Positions 18,754 to 27,350 are shown, numbered from the stretch's first letter. The stretch is 51,122 bases of DNA from Nocardioides jejuensis (GCF_004337475.1 NZ_SJZJ01000022.1:1-51122), one strand, 5' to 3'. Made by a program: numbers and translations. Notes: a model not told the origin generated them from the sequence alone.

Positions 18754-19627
18754 GGCGGTGGTGCTCCAGGAGGTCGAAGACGGTCTTGATGACGTTCGCT
18801 TCGTCGGTCACGTGCGCGTGCACGATGCCGAGCGCGTCGAGCTGCCGCTTGAGGGAGGTGGCGTCGGCGACCAGCAGGTCGGCGTACTGGCGGCGGAGCT
18901 CCTCGTCGTCGGCGATCCAGGCCGGGAGCGGCTTGCCCGTGTCGACGTCGGTGAGGACGTCGAGGGCGAGCGCCTCGGCGGTCGGGTCAATGCCGCCGAC
19001 CGTCACGAAGAGCACCTCATGCTGGACGGCAAGTCGCTTCATCGCGGTCAGCGCGGCGGCGTCGAGCTCCCAGGCGTCGCAGACCAGGGCCAGGACGGTA
19101 CGCCGACGGACCGTGCGCACCACGTAGTCGACGAGTGCCGCCAGATCGGAGGCACCGCCCGTGGTCGTGGTCGCGTCGTGCACCGCCTGCAGACCGCGCT
19201 CGAGCGGCAACTCACCCCGCTGGGGACGCAGCAGGTGCTGCTCGTCGGCATCACCCCACGCGACCCCGACGAGGTCGCCGTGGCGCACCGCCAGCCAGCC
19301 GAGGACGCCGGCCACCATGACCGCGAGGTCCCGCTTGGGGACGTCGCGTTCGTGCAGGGCCGCCATGCTCCGACCCGTCGACACGACGAGCTGGATCGTG
19401 TGCTGGCGCAGTGCGGCGTACCGCTTGACCAGGAGGGCCCGCGAGCGCGCGGACGCCTTCCAGTCGATGTCCTTCACGTCGTCGCCGCGGACGTACTCGC
19501 GCAGGTCGTTGAAGTCCATGCTCCGCCCGGCGTGCAGGGCGGCGTACTCCCCCTCGAGGAGGCCACGCACCTTGCGGTGTGCGTGGATGGAGAGGCGGGC
19601 CTTGACCCGCGTGAGGTGGACGGTCAC
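18737..19627 (-). CDS. DUF58 domain protein
   Basis: A 296-residue cytoplasmic protein with the DUF58 signature SMDFNDLREYVRGDDVKDID (residues 36-55), then WKASARSRALLVKRY. The C-terminal half has a VWA-like alpha/beta layout (LALVCDAWELDAA). The GTG start at 19627 follows the moxR stop by 4 nt. DUF58 proteins are the usual partners of MoxR ATPases; the combined role is thought to be chaperone-like assembly or metal insertion. The exact client here is unknown. Confidence 0.88.
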   Translation of the reverse strand: MTVHLTRVKARLSIHAHRKVRGLLEGEYAALHAGRSMDFNDLREYVRGDDVKDIDWKASARSRALLVKRYAALRQHTIQLVVSTGRSMAALHERDVPKRDLAVMVAGVLGWLAVRHGDLVGVAWGDADEQHLLRPQRGELPLERGLQAVHDATTTTGGASDLAALVDYVVRTVRRRTVLALVCDAWELDAAALTAMKRLAVQHEVLFVTVGGIDPTAEALALDVLTDVDTGKPLPAWIADDEELRRQYADLLVADATSLKRQLDALGIVHAHVTDEANVIKTVFDLLEHHRHARRR

Positions 19628-19631
19628 CGGA

Positions 19632-20660
19632 TCAGGGGCTGGGGACGGTCTTCACGACGGCGTCGATGATGTCCTCGACCCGCACCCGCTCGGCGAGCGC
19701 CTCGAACGAGAGGTGCACGCGGTGGCGGAGCACGCCGTGGCGCAGCGTCCGGACGTCCTCGGGCAGGACGTGGTTGCGGCCGCTCATCAGCGCCAGCGCA
19801 CGCGAGGCCTGGAAGAACGCGACGGTCGCGCGCGGCGAGGCGCCCATGTCGACGTACCCGCGCACGTCGGCGGGCAGCGCCGCGCCTCGGGTCGCCGCGA
19901 CGAGGCTGGCGACGTAGCGCTTGACCGACGGGTCGACGTACACGCGACGGGTGAGGGCGTGCAGCCAGGCGATGTGGTCGTGGCCGACGACGGCGGTCGC
20001 CGACGTGTCGCGGCCGAGGGTGCCGTTCTCGATGCGCTCGAGGACCTGGACCTCCTCGTCGATGCTCGGGTAGTCGAGCACCTCCTTGAGCAGGAAGCGG
20101 TCCATCTGCGCGCGCGGGAGGACGTAGGTGCCCTCCTCCTCGATCGGGTTCTGCGTGGCGAGCACCATGAACGGCTGCGGCAGCTTGTGGATGACGCCGG
20201 CGATCGACGTCTGGCTCTCCTGCATCGCCTCGAGCATGGCTGACTGCGTCTTGGCACTCGCCCGGTTGATCTCGTCGAGCAGCACGAAGTTGGCGTGCAC
20301 CGGACCGAGCTGGGTCTCGAACGTGTGGTTGCGCGGGTCGTAGACCTGGGTGCCGATGATGTCGCTGGGCAGCAGGTCGGGCGTGCACTGGATACGGGAG
20401 AACTCCGCCTGCACACTCGCGGCGAGGGTGCTGGCGGCCAGCGTCTTGGCCAGGCCCGGCACCGACTCGACGAGGATGTGGCCCTCGGCGAGCAGCGCCA
20501 CGAGCAACGCGGTGCGCAGCCGCTCCTGGCCCACGACGCGCCCGGAGAACGCGTGCTGGACGGCGGCCAGGATCTCGCCGGCCTGGGCCAGCTCCTCCGG
20601 CTCGATCACGGGTGCGGTGGGTGCGACGTTGGTCTCGGAAGCACCGGCATGGCTGGACAC
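19632..20660 (-). CDS. moxR: MoxR-family AAA+ ATPase
   Basis: A 342-residue AAA+ ATPase. Walker A is ESVPGLAKT (the MoxR variant), Walker B is VLLDEINRA, and sensor 1 is VLATQNPIEEEGTY. The start is the GTG at 20660, 7 nt after a TAGGGT box; the longer open frame runs into the repeat region and the upstream glycosyltransferase. It leads a six-gene operon: moxR, DUF58, small membrane protein, two VWA proteins and TPR. This corresponds to Bat operons, which act in envelope stress tolerance in other bacteria. Confidence 0.93.
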   Translation of the reverse strand: MSSHAGASETNVAPTAPVIEPEELAQAGEILAAVQHAFSGRVVGQERLRTALLVALLAEGHILVESVPGLAKTLAASTLAASVQAEFSRIQCTPDLLPSDIIGTQVYDPRNHTFETQLGPVHANFVLLDEINRASAKTQSAMLEAMQESQTSIAGVIHKLPQPFMVLATQNPIEEEGTYVLPRAQMDRFLLKEVLDYPSIDEEVQVLERIENGTLGRDTSATAVVGHDHIAWLHALTRRVYVDPSVKRYVASLVAATRGAALPADVRGYVDMGASPRATVAFFQASRALALMSGRNHVLPEDVRTLRHGVLRHRVHLSFEALAERVRVEDIIDAVVKTVPSP

Positions 20661-20667
20661 GAGCGCC

Positions 20668-20673
20668 ACCCTA
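20668..20673 (-). promoter_or_regulatory. -10 box (TAGGGT), leaderless promoter of the moxR operon
   Basis: TAGGGT is followed by 7 nt and the GTG at 20660. A 22-bp repeat array begins 2 nt upstream of the box. Confidence 0.55.
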
Positions 20674-20675
20674 GT

Positions 20676-20741
20676 GCGTCGAGCCCCGGGTTTTGACCGG
20701 TTGATTCCCGGGTTTTTCCCGGTTGATTCGCGGGTGTTGTC
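20676..20741 (-). repeat. Three tandem 22-bp units with CCCGGG core (locus 1)
   Basis: Units are 20676-20697, 20698-20719 and 20720-20741. Two share a CCCGGGTTTT-type core and the third has a changed core. The array runs from the stop codon of the glycosyltransferase to within 2 nt of the moxR -10 box. The same family recurs at 45769-45834 in the opposite orientation relative to the downstream gene. Confidence 0.8.
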
Positions 20742-21921
20742 AGGAGGCGCGGCGCAGCAACGGCCGCGGGCGGTCCGCGATGACCTCGCGATAGTGCGCG
20801 ACGAGCGTCTCGTTGACGGCGTACCAGCTCCGGCTCTCGACGCAGGTCCGGGCGTACGCCGCCATCCGCGAGCGCAGCAGGTCGTCCTCGACGAGCTGGC
20901 GCACGTACGCCGCCATGGCCGCGCCGTCACCCGGCGGGAAGAGGAAACCAGCGCCCGGGTCGACCACGTCGATCGGGCCACCCTGCTCGGGAGCGACGAC
21001 CGGCAGACCCGAGGCCATCGCCTCCTGCAGCGACTGTCCGAACGTCTCGTGGCGTCCGGTGTGGACGAAGACGTCGAGGCTCGCATAGGCGGACCCGAGG
21101 TCCGCGCCGTGGAGCATGCCGAGGAAGTGCGCATTCGGAAGTGCCTTGCGCAGGTCGCTGTCAGACGGACCCCCGCCCACCACCACGACCTGGATCCCCT
21201 CGATGCCATCGAGGTGCGCGAGCAGCTCGATCTCCTTCTCGGGAGCGAGGCGGCCCACATAGCCGACCAGGAGCTCGCCCGCCGGAGCGAGTCGCTCGCG
21301 GAGTGCCTCGTCACGGTGCGCGGGGTCGAACTGCACCAGGTCGACCCCTCGCTTCCACGTGCCCAGCCCCGGAACGCCGAGGCCCTCGAGCTGCTTCAGG
21401 CTGGCGCTGGACGGCACCAGCGTGCGGTCGACGCTCGTGTGGATCTTGCGGGTCAGCGCCGACATCGCGAGCGCACCACCGGGGATGCCATACCGCTCGG
21501 CGAACCCGATCATGTCGGTCTGGTAGATCGCGACCGTCGGGATGCCGAGCTCGCTCGCGGTGCGCGCCGCCTGGTAACCGAGCGTCGCGGGCGAGGCGAT
21601 GTGGACGACGTCCGGCCGGAACGCGTGCATCACCTTCCGGAGCCGGCGGCGCGTCTCGAGGCCGATGCGGAAGTCCTTGTAGAACGGCAGCCGCGCGCCG
21701 CGCACGATGGTGACGCGGAAGCCGGCGTACGTGTCGGGGCCGGTCGGCGCGACGAGCTCCGCGACGTGGCCCTGGTCCGCGAGGTGGTCGAGCACGCGGC
21801 GTACGGAGTTGGTGACGCCGTTGACCTGCGGGAGGAACGACTCGGCGACGACGAGGACGCGGAGTCCGTCCATCCGGATCGGCGTGATGTCGTGGACCTC
21901 GGCCTGGTGCTTGCGGTTCAT
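20740..21921 (-). CDS. GT4-family glycosyltransferase (PimB/MgtA-like)
   Basis: A 393-residue GT-B glycosyltransferase. The N-terminal acceptor domain opens with LRVLVVAESFLPQVNGVTNS. The donor-binding domain holds VGYVGRLAPEKEIELLAHL and the E-x7-E motif in HTGRHETFGQSLQEAMASG. It is closest in pattern to actinobacterial alpha-mannosyltransferases acting on membrane glycolipids (PimB', MgtA), using GDP-mannose. The exact acceptor is uncertain. The start is the ATG at 21921, with GGGAG 7-8 nt upstream embedded in a small hairpin. There are no other cell-envelope genes alongside. Confidence 0.85.
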   Translation of the reverse strand: MNRKHQAEVHDITPIRMDGLRVLVVAESFLPQVNGVTNSVRRVLDHLADQGHVAELVAPTGPDTYAGFRVTIVRGARLPFYKDFRIGLETRRRLRKVMHAFRPDVVHIASPATLGYQAARTASELGIPTVAIYQTDMIGFAERYGIPGGALAMSALTRKIHTSVDRTLVPSSASLKQLEGLGVPGLGTWKRGVDLVQFDPAHRDEALRERLAPAGELLVGYVGRLAPEKEIELLAHLDGIEGIQVVVVGGGPSDSDLRKALPNAHFLGMLHGADLGSAYASLDVFVHTGRHETFGQSLQEAMASGLPVVAPEQGGPIDVVDPGAGFLFPPGDGAAMAAYVRQLVEDDLLRSRMAAYARTCVESRSWYAVNETLVAHYREVIADRPRPLLRRAS

Positions 21922-21926
21922 CGGAA

Positions 21927-21941
21927 TCTCCCTTCGGGAGA
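21927..21941 (-). promoter_or_regulatory. Hairpin covering the glycosyltransferase ribosome binding site
   Basis: TCTCCC and GGGAGA are separated by three bases. The second arm in the transcript is the GGGAG Shine-Dalgarno, so pairing would mask it. The stem is only 6 bp. Confidence 0.35.
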
Positions 21942-21979
21942 CGGCGGCGCCGTCGGTCCCGGCACCTCGTACGCCGCTC

Positions 21980-21985
21980 ACGCTA
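21980..21985 (-). promoter_or_regulatory. Candidate -10 box (TAGCGT) for the glycosyltransferase
   Basis: TAGCGT on the minus strand would give a leader of about 50 nt ending in the hairpin at 21927. No -35 was recognised. Confidence 0.35.
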
Positions 21986-22076
21986 GGACCGCGGTCTGGC
22001 CGCGTCCGGTGCTCCGCGTTGACGGCAGGTGAATGTCGCGCGACCACGGCGTCACCGGCACGTGACCCGCCCCACG

Positions 22077-22577
22077 TCAGCCTCGCTCGAGCTCGCGCTT
22101 CAGGTTGCGCAGCGTGCGCGCGATGTTGCCGCGCTGGAACGCCGCGAAGCTCGCGCGGCCCGTCGCCAGCGGATCGAAGACCCGCACGCCAAGGTCCGGC
22201 CAGCGCGTCCGCCCGTCGTGCCAGATCTCGGTGACCAGCGTGCCGCCGTCGCGGGCCTCGAAGGCGTACTCCCACGATGCGACGGAGACCGGCAACAGAA
22301 GCGGGGCGAGGCCATAGCGATTCACGTCGAAGGCGAAACGGCGCCCCCGCTCGGCGGCGGTCACCGTGCAGCGGGTCTGCCAGCGGGCCGGTCCACGCTT
22401 GTTGCTCCCGACGAAGTGCATCCCGACGTACGCCGCGTCGTGCGGCCGGGCGACGGCAGCCCCCGTGTTCTCCGGACTCCAGCGCCCCATCTGGGTCACG
22501 TCGCTGATCGCGTCGTAGACCACTTCGGGCGCCACCTCGATCCAGATCGACCCGGCAACGGTCATCTCGCGCGTCAT
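22077..22577 (-). CDS. SRPBCC-family (START-like) protein
   Basis: A 166-residue protein with the SRPBCC/polyketide-cyclase layout: SIWIEVAPEVVYDAISDVTQMGRWSP (first strand and helix, residues 10-35), then WQTRCTVTAAERGRRFAFDV and LVTEIWHDGR, and a C-terminal helix. Such proteins bind a hydrophobic ligand in a deep cavity. Ligand and role are unknown. The ATG at 22577 lies 6 nt after a TACGGT box (leaderless). That box overlaps the -10 box of the divergent TPR gene. Confidence 0.83.
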   Translation of the reverse strand: MTREMTVAGSIWIEVAPEVVYDAISDVTQMGRWSPENTGAAVARPHDAAYVGMHFVGSNKRGPARWQTRCTVTAAERGRRFAFDVNRYGLAPLLLPVSVASWEYAFEARDGGTLVTEIWHDGRTRWPDLGVRVFDPLATGRASFAAFQRGNIARTLRNLKRELERG

Positions 22578-22583
22578 GGCCGA

Positions 22584-22593
22584 ACCGTAGTGT
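22584..22593. promoter_or_regulatory. Back-to-back leaderless promoters with overlapping -10 boxes
   Basis: On the minus strand TACGGT (22584-22589) serves the SRPBCC gene with 6-nt spacing. On the plus strand TAGTGT (22588-22593) serves the TPR gene with 7-nt spacing. The two boxes share the TA at 22588-22589, so one polymerase should exclude the other. Confidence 0.55.
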
Positions 22594-22600
22594 GCGTGGC

Positions 22601-23092
22601 ATGGCTGACGACTGGGAGACGCGAATCTCGGCGTTCTGGGAGACCGTTGATCTTTCCGATCGGGATGGAGCGGTCAACGCGATGCTGGCGCTGTGCGCCG
22701 AGCGCGCCGCCGACGACCCGGCGGCGGCGTTCGAGCTCGGCGGTGTCCACGACTCGACGGGGTTCGAGGAGGAGGCGAACAGGCATTACCTGCGCGCTCG
22801 CGCGCTCGGACTGTCGGGGGCTCGCCTGGCCCAGCTGAACATCCAGCAGGGCTCGACCCTGCGCAACCTCGGCCAATTCGACGAGGCGATCGCGATGCTG
22901 GAGGCCACGCAGGCAGACCCCTCCATCGGCGATGCCCGCGCGGTCTTCCTCGCGCTCGCGCTGCGCGACGTCGGGCGTCACGACGAAGCGATCCGGCTGC
23001 TCATCGAGGCGCTCGTGCCGCATCTGCCGAGGTACCGGCGGTCAGCGACGGACTACGCGCGGGCGCTGACCACACCCGACGTGGCGAGCTGA
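22601..23092 (+). CDS. Tetratricopeptide repeat protein
   Basis: A 163-residue helical protein with tandem TPR-like units (AAFELGGVHDSTGFEEEANR near 48-67; LRNLGQFDEAIAMLEAT near 86-102; LALALRDVGRHDEAIRLLIEAL near 117-138). It resembles small actinobacterial TPR_5 proteins. Likely a protein-binding scaffold; partner unknown. The start is the ATG at 22601, 7 nt from its TAGTGT box; an upstream GTG at 22592 would lie inside that box. Its stop abuts the rlmN stop. Confidence 0.82.
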   Translation: MADDWETRISAFWETVDLSDRDGAVNAMLALCAERAADDPAAAFELGGVHDSTGFEEEANRHYLRARALGLSGARLAQLNIQQGSTLRNLGQFDEAIAMLEATQADPSIGDARAVFLALALRDVGRHDEAIRLLIEALVPHLPRYRRSATDYARALTTPDVAS

Positions 23093-24220
23093 CTACTCAG
23101 CCGCGGCGAGCTGACCGCAGGCCGCGTCGATGTCGCTGCCGCGGGTATCGCGGAGCGTCGTGGCGATGCCGGAGTCGTTGAGGCGCCGGACGAACTCGTC
23201 CATGTCCTCCTCGCGCGACCGCGTGAACTGCGACCCCGGGATGTCGTTGAGCGGGATCGGGTTGATGTGCACCCAGCCGGTGCCGCGGCCGTTGGCAGAG
23301 AGGACCTCAGCCAGCAGGTCGGCGCGCCAGGCCTGGTCGTTGATGTCGCGCATCATGGCGTACTCGATCGACACGCGGCGGCCCGTCTTCTCGAAGTACT
23401 CGTACGCCGCGGCGACGGTCTCCTCGACGGAGAACTTCGTGTTGATCGGAACCAGCTCGTTGCGCAGCTCGTCGTCGGGCGCATGCAGGCTCAGCGCCAA
23501 CGTGACGGGGATGCCCTCGTCGGCCAACTGCTTGATGCGCGGCACGAGGCCGACGGTCGAGACCGTGACGTGGCGTGCGGACAGGCCAAGACCAGCCGGC
23601 GCCGGGTCGGTCAAGCGGCGCACGGCGGCGACGGTCGCCTTGTAGTTGGCGAGCGGCTCCCCCATGCCCATGAAGACGACGTTGGAGAGGCGACCCGGTC
23701 CCCCGGCGACGTCGCCGTTGGCCATCGCGCGGGCGCCGACGATGACCTGGTGGACGATCTCGGCGGTCGACATGTTGCGCTGCAGGCCGCCCTGGCCGGT
23801 CGCGCAGAACGGGCAGGCCATGCCGCAGCCGGCCTGGCTCGAGATGCAGATGGTGGCGCGGTCCTTGTAACGCATCAGGACCGACTCGACGAGCGAGCCG
23901 TCGAAGAGCTTCCACAGGGTCTTGACCGTCTTGCCGCGATCCGCCTGCTGCTCGCGGATCGGCGTCATGAGGTCCGGAAGCAGCGCGTTGACCAGGCCGT
24001 CGCGCTGAGCCGCGGGGAGGTCGGTCATCTCCGCCGGGTCGTGTACCAGACGGCCGAAGTAGTGCGTCGACATCTGCTTGGCTCGGAAGCCGGGCAGGCC
24101 CATCTCGGTGAGGAGCTCCTTGCGGCCCGCCTCGTCGAGGTCGGCGAGGTGCCGCGGCGGCTTGCCGCGGCCACGCGGGGCCTCGAAGACGAGGGGCAGG
24201 GTCTGGAACTTCTCACTCAT
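23093..24220 (-). CDS. rlmN: Dual-specificity 23S rRNA/tRNA adenine-C2 methyltransferase RlmN
   Basis: RlmN (375 aa) is a radical-SAM enzyme methylating A2503 of 23S rRNA and A37 of some tRNAs. The cluster motif CGMACPFC is near residue 130, with [13 protein letters not shown] and [12 protein letters not shown] downstream. The C-terminal Cys in [16 protein letters not shown] is the methyl-carrying residue. The start is the ATG at 24220 (MSEKFQ). The open frame upstream has no support. No Shine-Dalgarno or TAnnnT box at the standard spacing was seen. It is convergent with the TPR gene. Confidence 0.96.
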   Translation of the reverse strand: MSEKFQTLPLVFEAPRGRGKPPRHLADLDEAGRKELLTEMGLPGFRAKQMSTHYFGRLVHDPAEMTDLPAAQRDGLVNALLPDLMTPIREQQADRGKTVKTLWKLFDGSLVESVLMRYKDRATICISSQAGCGMACPFCATGQGGLQRNMSTAEIVHQVIVGARAMANGDVAGGPGRLSNVVFMGMGEPLANYKATVAAVRRLTDPAPAGLGLSARHVTVSTVGLVPRIKQLADEGIPVTLALSLHAPDDELRNELVPINTKFSVEETVAAAYEYFEKTGRRVSIEYAMMRDINDQAWRADLLAEVLSANGRGTGWVHINPIPLNDIPGSQFTRSREEDMDEFVRRLNDSGIATTLRDTRGSDIDAACGQLAAAE

Positions 24221-24274
24221 GACCCTGCGATTCTCCCATCCCTCTGGAGGCACGCCGAATCGCGCAGTCTGGGG

Positions 24275-25039
24275 TCACTCCGCTCGGAACGTCAGGCCCG
24301 CGTCGCCTCGCGTGATCACGAGCGTCTTCTCCGTGATCCGGTACGTCGTCCGGCCGGTCAGCACGCTGCTCACCTCGTCGTCCAGGGCGTGACGTGCGGG
24401 GTCCGCACACGCCATCAGGGTCCGCATGTGGGGCATCCACCGGATCCCGCCGCCCGCCACCTCCACGTCCGCCCCGAAGCCGTTGCAGAGCCCGCTCACC
24501 TGCACCACGTCCGTGCCCTCCATGCGGAGCACCACCGGCGGCCCGGCGGGCACCGAGCTGGCGGTGTCGCCACTGGTCAGGCCGTCGAGCACCCAGCGGG
24601 TCCGCCGCAGGTCCTGATCGGGATGCACGGCCGTGCGCGGAAGGATCGTGAGGACGACCTCCCCCGCCGTGATCGTCTGCTTCTGCCAGTCGATCGTGGC
24701 GGGTCGCGCGAAGAGGCCGGCGAGCCAGGCGTCCTGGTCCATCCGGGGCTTCGGGCAGCCCATCTCGGTGCTGGCGAGCGGCCCGACCGTCAGCGTCGAG
24801 CCGTCGATGGCGTACGTCCCGCTCATGCCGTTGCAGCCCGCGCGCATCCCGAAGCGGCCGTCGGCGAACGAGAGCCGGATCTCGGTGCCCCGGACGACGG
24901 CGTGCGGCTGCCCGCCGTCGGTGACCGCCGTGACGACGTAGTCACCCGCCAGCGTCGGCATGAGCCCGGGATCGTGGCTGCCCTCGGAGCCACAGGCAGC
25001 AGTCGAGATGGCGAGCGCGAGGACGACGAGCAGCTTCAT
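24275..25039 (-). CDS. Lipoprotein with two META domains
   Basis: A 254-residue exported protein. Residues 1-15 form a short signal ending in ISTAAC, giving a likely lipidated Cys16. The first META (HslJ-like) domain covers about 28-130, with MRAGCNGMSGTY and STEMGCPKPRMDQDAWL. The second, more divergent domain covers about 145-250 (VSGLCNGFGADVEV, MRTLMACADPARHALDDEV). Paired Cys in each domain could form disulfides outside the cell. The family is associated with heat shock and drug resistance in E. coli; its role here is unknown. Confidence 0.82.
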   Translation of the reverse strand: MKLLVVLALAISTAACGSEGSHDPGLMPTLAGDYVVTAVTDGGQPHAVVRGTEIRLSFADGRFGMRAGCNGMSGTYAIDGSTLTVGPLASTEMGCPKPRMDQDAWLAGLFARPATIDWQKQTITAGEVVLTILPRTAVHPDQDLRRTRWVLDGLTSGDTASSVPAGPPVVLRMEGTDVVQVSGLCNGFGADVEVAGGGIRWMPHMRTLMACADPARHALDDEVSSVLTGRTTYRITEKTLVITRGDAGLTFRAE

Positions 25040-25080
25040 GCAGGTCTGACGCCCGAGCCCACGTCCGGGTTCCGTCCGGA

Positions 25081-25956
25081 CTACCGCGTGAAGACGAGGT
25101 AGTGCAGCAGCAGCCAGATCGGGGCCACCGTGGCGAGGAGCGAGTCGAGCCGGTCCATCAGGCCACCGTGGCCCGGGATGATCTGGCTCATGTCCTTGAT
25201 GCCGAGGTCGCGCTTGATGACCGACTCGCAGAGGTCACCGAGCGTCGCCATCGTGACCGCGATCAGGCCCAGCAGGATGCCGACCCACCAGTCGCCGTCG
25301 AGGAGCCAGGTGACCAGCGCGATGCCGGCAGCGACGCAGAAGAGCGTCGAGCCCGCGAAGCCCTCCCAGGACTTCTTCGGGGAGATGACCGGAGCCATCG
25401 GGTGCTTGCCGAAGAGGACGCCGGCGATGTAGCCACCGATGTCGGACGCGGCCGTGACCAGCACGAACGCCACGACACCGAGCACGCCGTAGTCGACCCG
25501 GTCGGTCCACTGCGCGGTGCCGTCCTCGCGGAGCAGCAGGGCGACGAACGAGCCCAGGAACGGCAGGTAGATCAGCGCGAAGACCGCCGCCGTGGCGTTC
25601 TGGACGTAGCCCTCCACGCCGCGACGGAGCAGGTGCAGCATGATCGCGAGCGCGGTCACCGCCGTCGCGGTCACCAGCGCGGGAGCGCCCCAGACGAAGG
25701 CGACCGCGACCATGACGACGCCGCCGATCATCAGCGGCTGCTCGGGAAGATCGATGCCCTTCGCCAGGAAGCCCTTGCGGAGCTCCCAGACGGCCACGAC
25801 GACCGCAGCCGCCACGATGAACATGAACGCCGGCTTCCAGAACGCGAGCGATACAGCGATCGCGGCGAGCAGAACGACGGCAGACGTGACCGCGGCCTTC
25901 AGGTCGCGGCCAGCGCGGCCGTGGTCCTTCGGCGGGGCGGGAGTGGAGGTCGTCAC
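25081..25956 (-). CDS. cdsA: Phosphatidate cytidylyltransferase
   Basis: CdsA (291 aa) makes CDP-diacylglycerol from phosphatidate and CTP in the membrane, feeding phosphatidylinositol, phosphatidylglycerol and cardiolipin synthesis. About seven to eight hydrophobic segments are visible. The family signature is complete near residues 248-274 (SVIKRDLGIKDMSQIIP, then GHGGLMDRLD). The start is the GTG at 25956, 12 nt after the frr stop, so it is part of the pyrH-frr-cdsA transcript. A hydrophilic N-terminal stretch of about 20 residues precedes the first helix. Confidence 0.95.
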   Translation of the reverse strand: MTTSTPAPPKDHGRAGRDLKAAVTSAVVLLAAIAVSLAFWKPAFMFIVAAAVVVAVWELRKGFLAKGIDLPEQPLMIGGVVMVAVAFVWGAPALVTATAVTALAIMLHLLRRGVEGYVQNATAAVFALIYLPFLGSFVALLLREDGTAQWTDRVDYGVLGVVAFVLVTAASDIGGYIAGVLFGKHPMAPVISPKKSWEGFAGSTLFCVAAGIALVTWLLDGDWWVGILLGLIAVTMATLGDLCESVIKRDLGIKDMSQIIPGHGGLMDRLDSLLATVAPIWLLLHYLVFTR

Positions 25957-25968
25957 AGGCGAACTCTC

Positions 25969-26529
25969 TCAGACCTCGAGGAGTTCCGCTTCCTTGGTCT
26001 TGAGCATGTCGTCGATCGCGTCGACGTGCTTCTTCGTGGTCGCGTCGAGCTTCTTCTCGGCACCGGTGACGTCGTCCTTGCTGACCTCGCCGTCCTTCTC
26101 GAGCTTCTCCGCGGCCTGCTTGGCCTTCTGACGGACCTGACGAACGGCGATGCGACCCTGCTCGGCCTTCTCCTTGGCCTGCTTGACGAACTCCTTGCGG
26201 CGCTCCTCGGTGAGCTCGGGGAAGACCGCGCGCAGCACCTTGCCGTCGTTCGACGGGTTGACGCCGAGGTCGGAGTCGCGGATGGCCCGCTCGATGGCAC
26301 CCATCGCGGTGATGTCGAACGGCGCGATCAGGATCGTGCGCGCGTCCTGCGAGGTGAAGGTGGCCAGGCCGGAGAGCGGCGTCTGCGTGCCGTAGTACTC
26401 CGCCGTCAGCTTGTTGAAGACCGTCGGGGTGATGCGGCCGGCGCGGATCGTGGCGAACTGCTCGCGGGTCGCCTCGACCGACTTGGCCATCTTCTGGTCG
26501 GCCTCGTCGAGGATGCTGTTGATCGGCAC
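25969..26529 (-). CDS. frr: Ribosome recycling factor
   Basis: RRF (186 aa, standard length) splits post-termination ribosomes with EF-G. The coiled-coil domain (residues 1-30 and 105-186) flanks the beta-rich domain. Conserved stretches include ATIRAGRITPTVFNKL, FDITAMGAIERAIRDSDLGV and LTEERRKEFVKQAK. The start is the GTG at 26529 with AGGAGA 5 nt upstream. It lies between pyrH and cdsA in the usual bacterial order. Confidence 0.97.
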   Translation of the reverse strand: MPINSILDEADQKMAKSVEATREQFATIRAGRITPTVFNKLTAEYYGTQTPLSGLATFTSQDARTILIAPFDITAMGAIERAIRDSDLGVNPSNDGKVLRAVFPELTEERRKEFVKQAKEKAEQGRIAVRQVRQKAKQAAEKLEKDGEVSKDDVTGAEKKLDATTKKHVDAIDDMLKTKEAELLEV

Positions 26530-26592
26530 GGTCTTCTCCTGGTGTGTGCTGGTGCAGTGCGAAGCCCGGCGTACGGGCGAACGAGTGGGGCG

Positions 26593-27306
26593 TCAGCCGG
26601 CGCTGACGAGCGTGCCGATCTTCTCACCCATGACGACGCGCAGGATGTTGCCTTCGGGCTCCATGCCGAAGACGACCATGGGCAGCTTGTTCTCGCCACA
26701 GAGCGCGAACGCCGTCTGGTCCATGATCTTGAGGCCCTGGGCGATCGCGTCGGTGTAGGTGACGTGGTCGAGCTTGGTGGCGTCGGGGTCCTTGCGCGGG
26801 TCAGCGGTGTAGACACCGTCGACGCCGTTCTTGGCGACGAGGACGACGTCGCACTTCGACTCCAGCGCACGCTGCACGGCGACGGTGTCGGTGGAGAAAA
26901 ACGGCATGCCCATGCCGGCGCCGAAGATCACGACGCGGCCCTTCTCCATGTGGCGGATGGCGCGGCGCGGGATGTACGGCTCGGCGACCTGGCCCATCGT
27001 GATGGCGGTCTGCACGCGCGTGTCGACGCCCTCCTTCTCCAGGAAGTCCTGGAGGGCCAGGCAGTTCATCACGATGCCGAGCATGCCCATGTAGTCGGCA
27101 CGGACCCGGTCCATGCCCTTCTCCTGGAGCTCCGCGCCACGGAAGAAGTTGCCACCGCCGGTCACCACGGCGACCTGCGCGCCCGCGTCGACGATCGACT
27201 TGATCTCGCGGGCAACGCCGGCGACGACGTCCGGGTCGACGCCGACCTGGCCGCCACCGAACACCTCACCGGAGAGCTTGAGCAGGACGCGGTTGTAGGC
27301 CGGCAT
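26593..27306 (-). CDS. pyrH: UMP kinase
   Basis: PyrH (237 aa) phosphorylates UMP to UDP; bacterial forms are regulated by GTP and UTP. Conserved segments: [13 protein letters not shown] at the N-terminus, [11 protein letters not shown] near residue 47, [17 protein letters not shown] and [16 protein letters not shown]. The start is the ATG at 27306 with GAAGGGA 7 nt upstream; the ORF beyond it runs through the promoter and terminator. A TAGGTT box sits about 45 nt upstream. First gene of the pyrH-frr-cdsA operon. Confidence 0.97.
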   Translation of the reverse strand: MPAYNRVLLKLSGEVFGGGQVGVDPDVVAGVAREIKSIVDAGAQVAVVTGGGNFFRGAELQEKGMDRVRADYMGMLGIVMNCLALQDFLEKEGVDTRVQTAITMGQVAEPYIPRRAIRHMEKGRVVIFGAGMGMPFFSTDTVAVQRALESKCDVVLVAKNGVDGVYTADPRKDPDATKLDHVTYTDAIAQGLKIMDQTAFALCGENKLPMVVFGMEPEGNILRVVMGEKIGTLVSAG

Positions 27307-27350
27307 GAAGGTCCCTTCGGGGGTCTGACGTGGAGCGGATGCGCGGGGCA

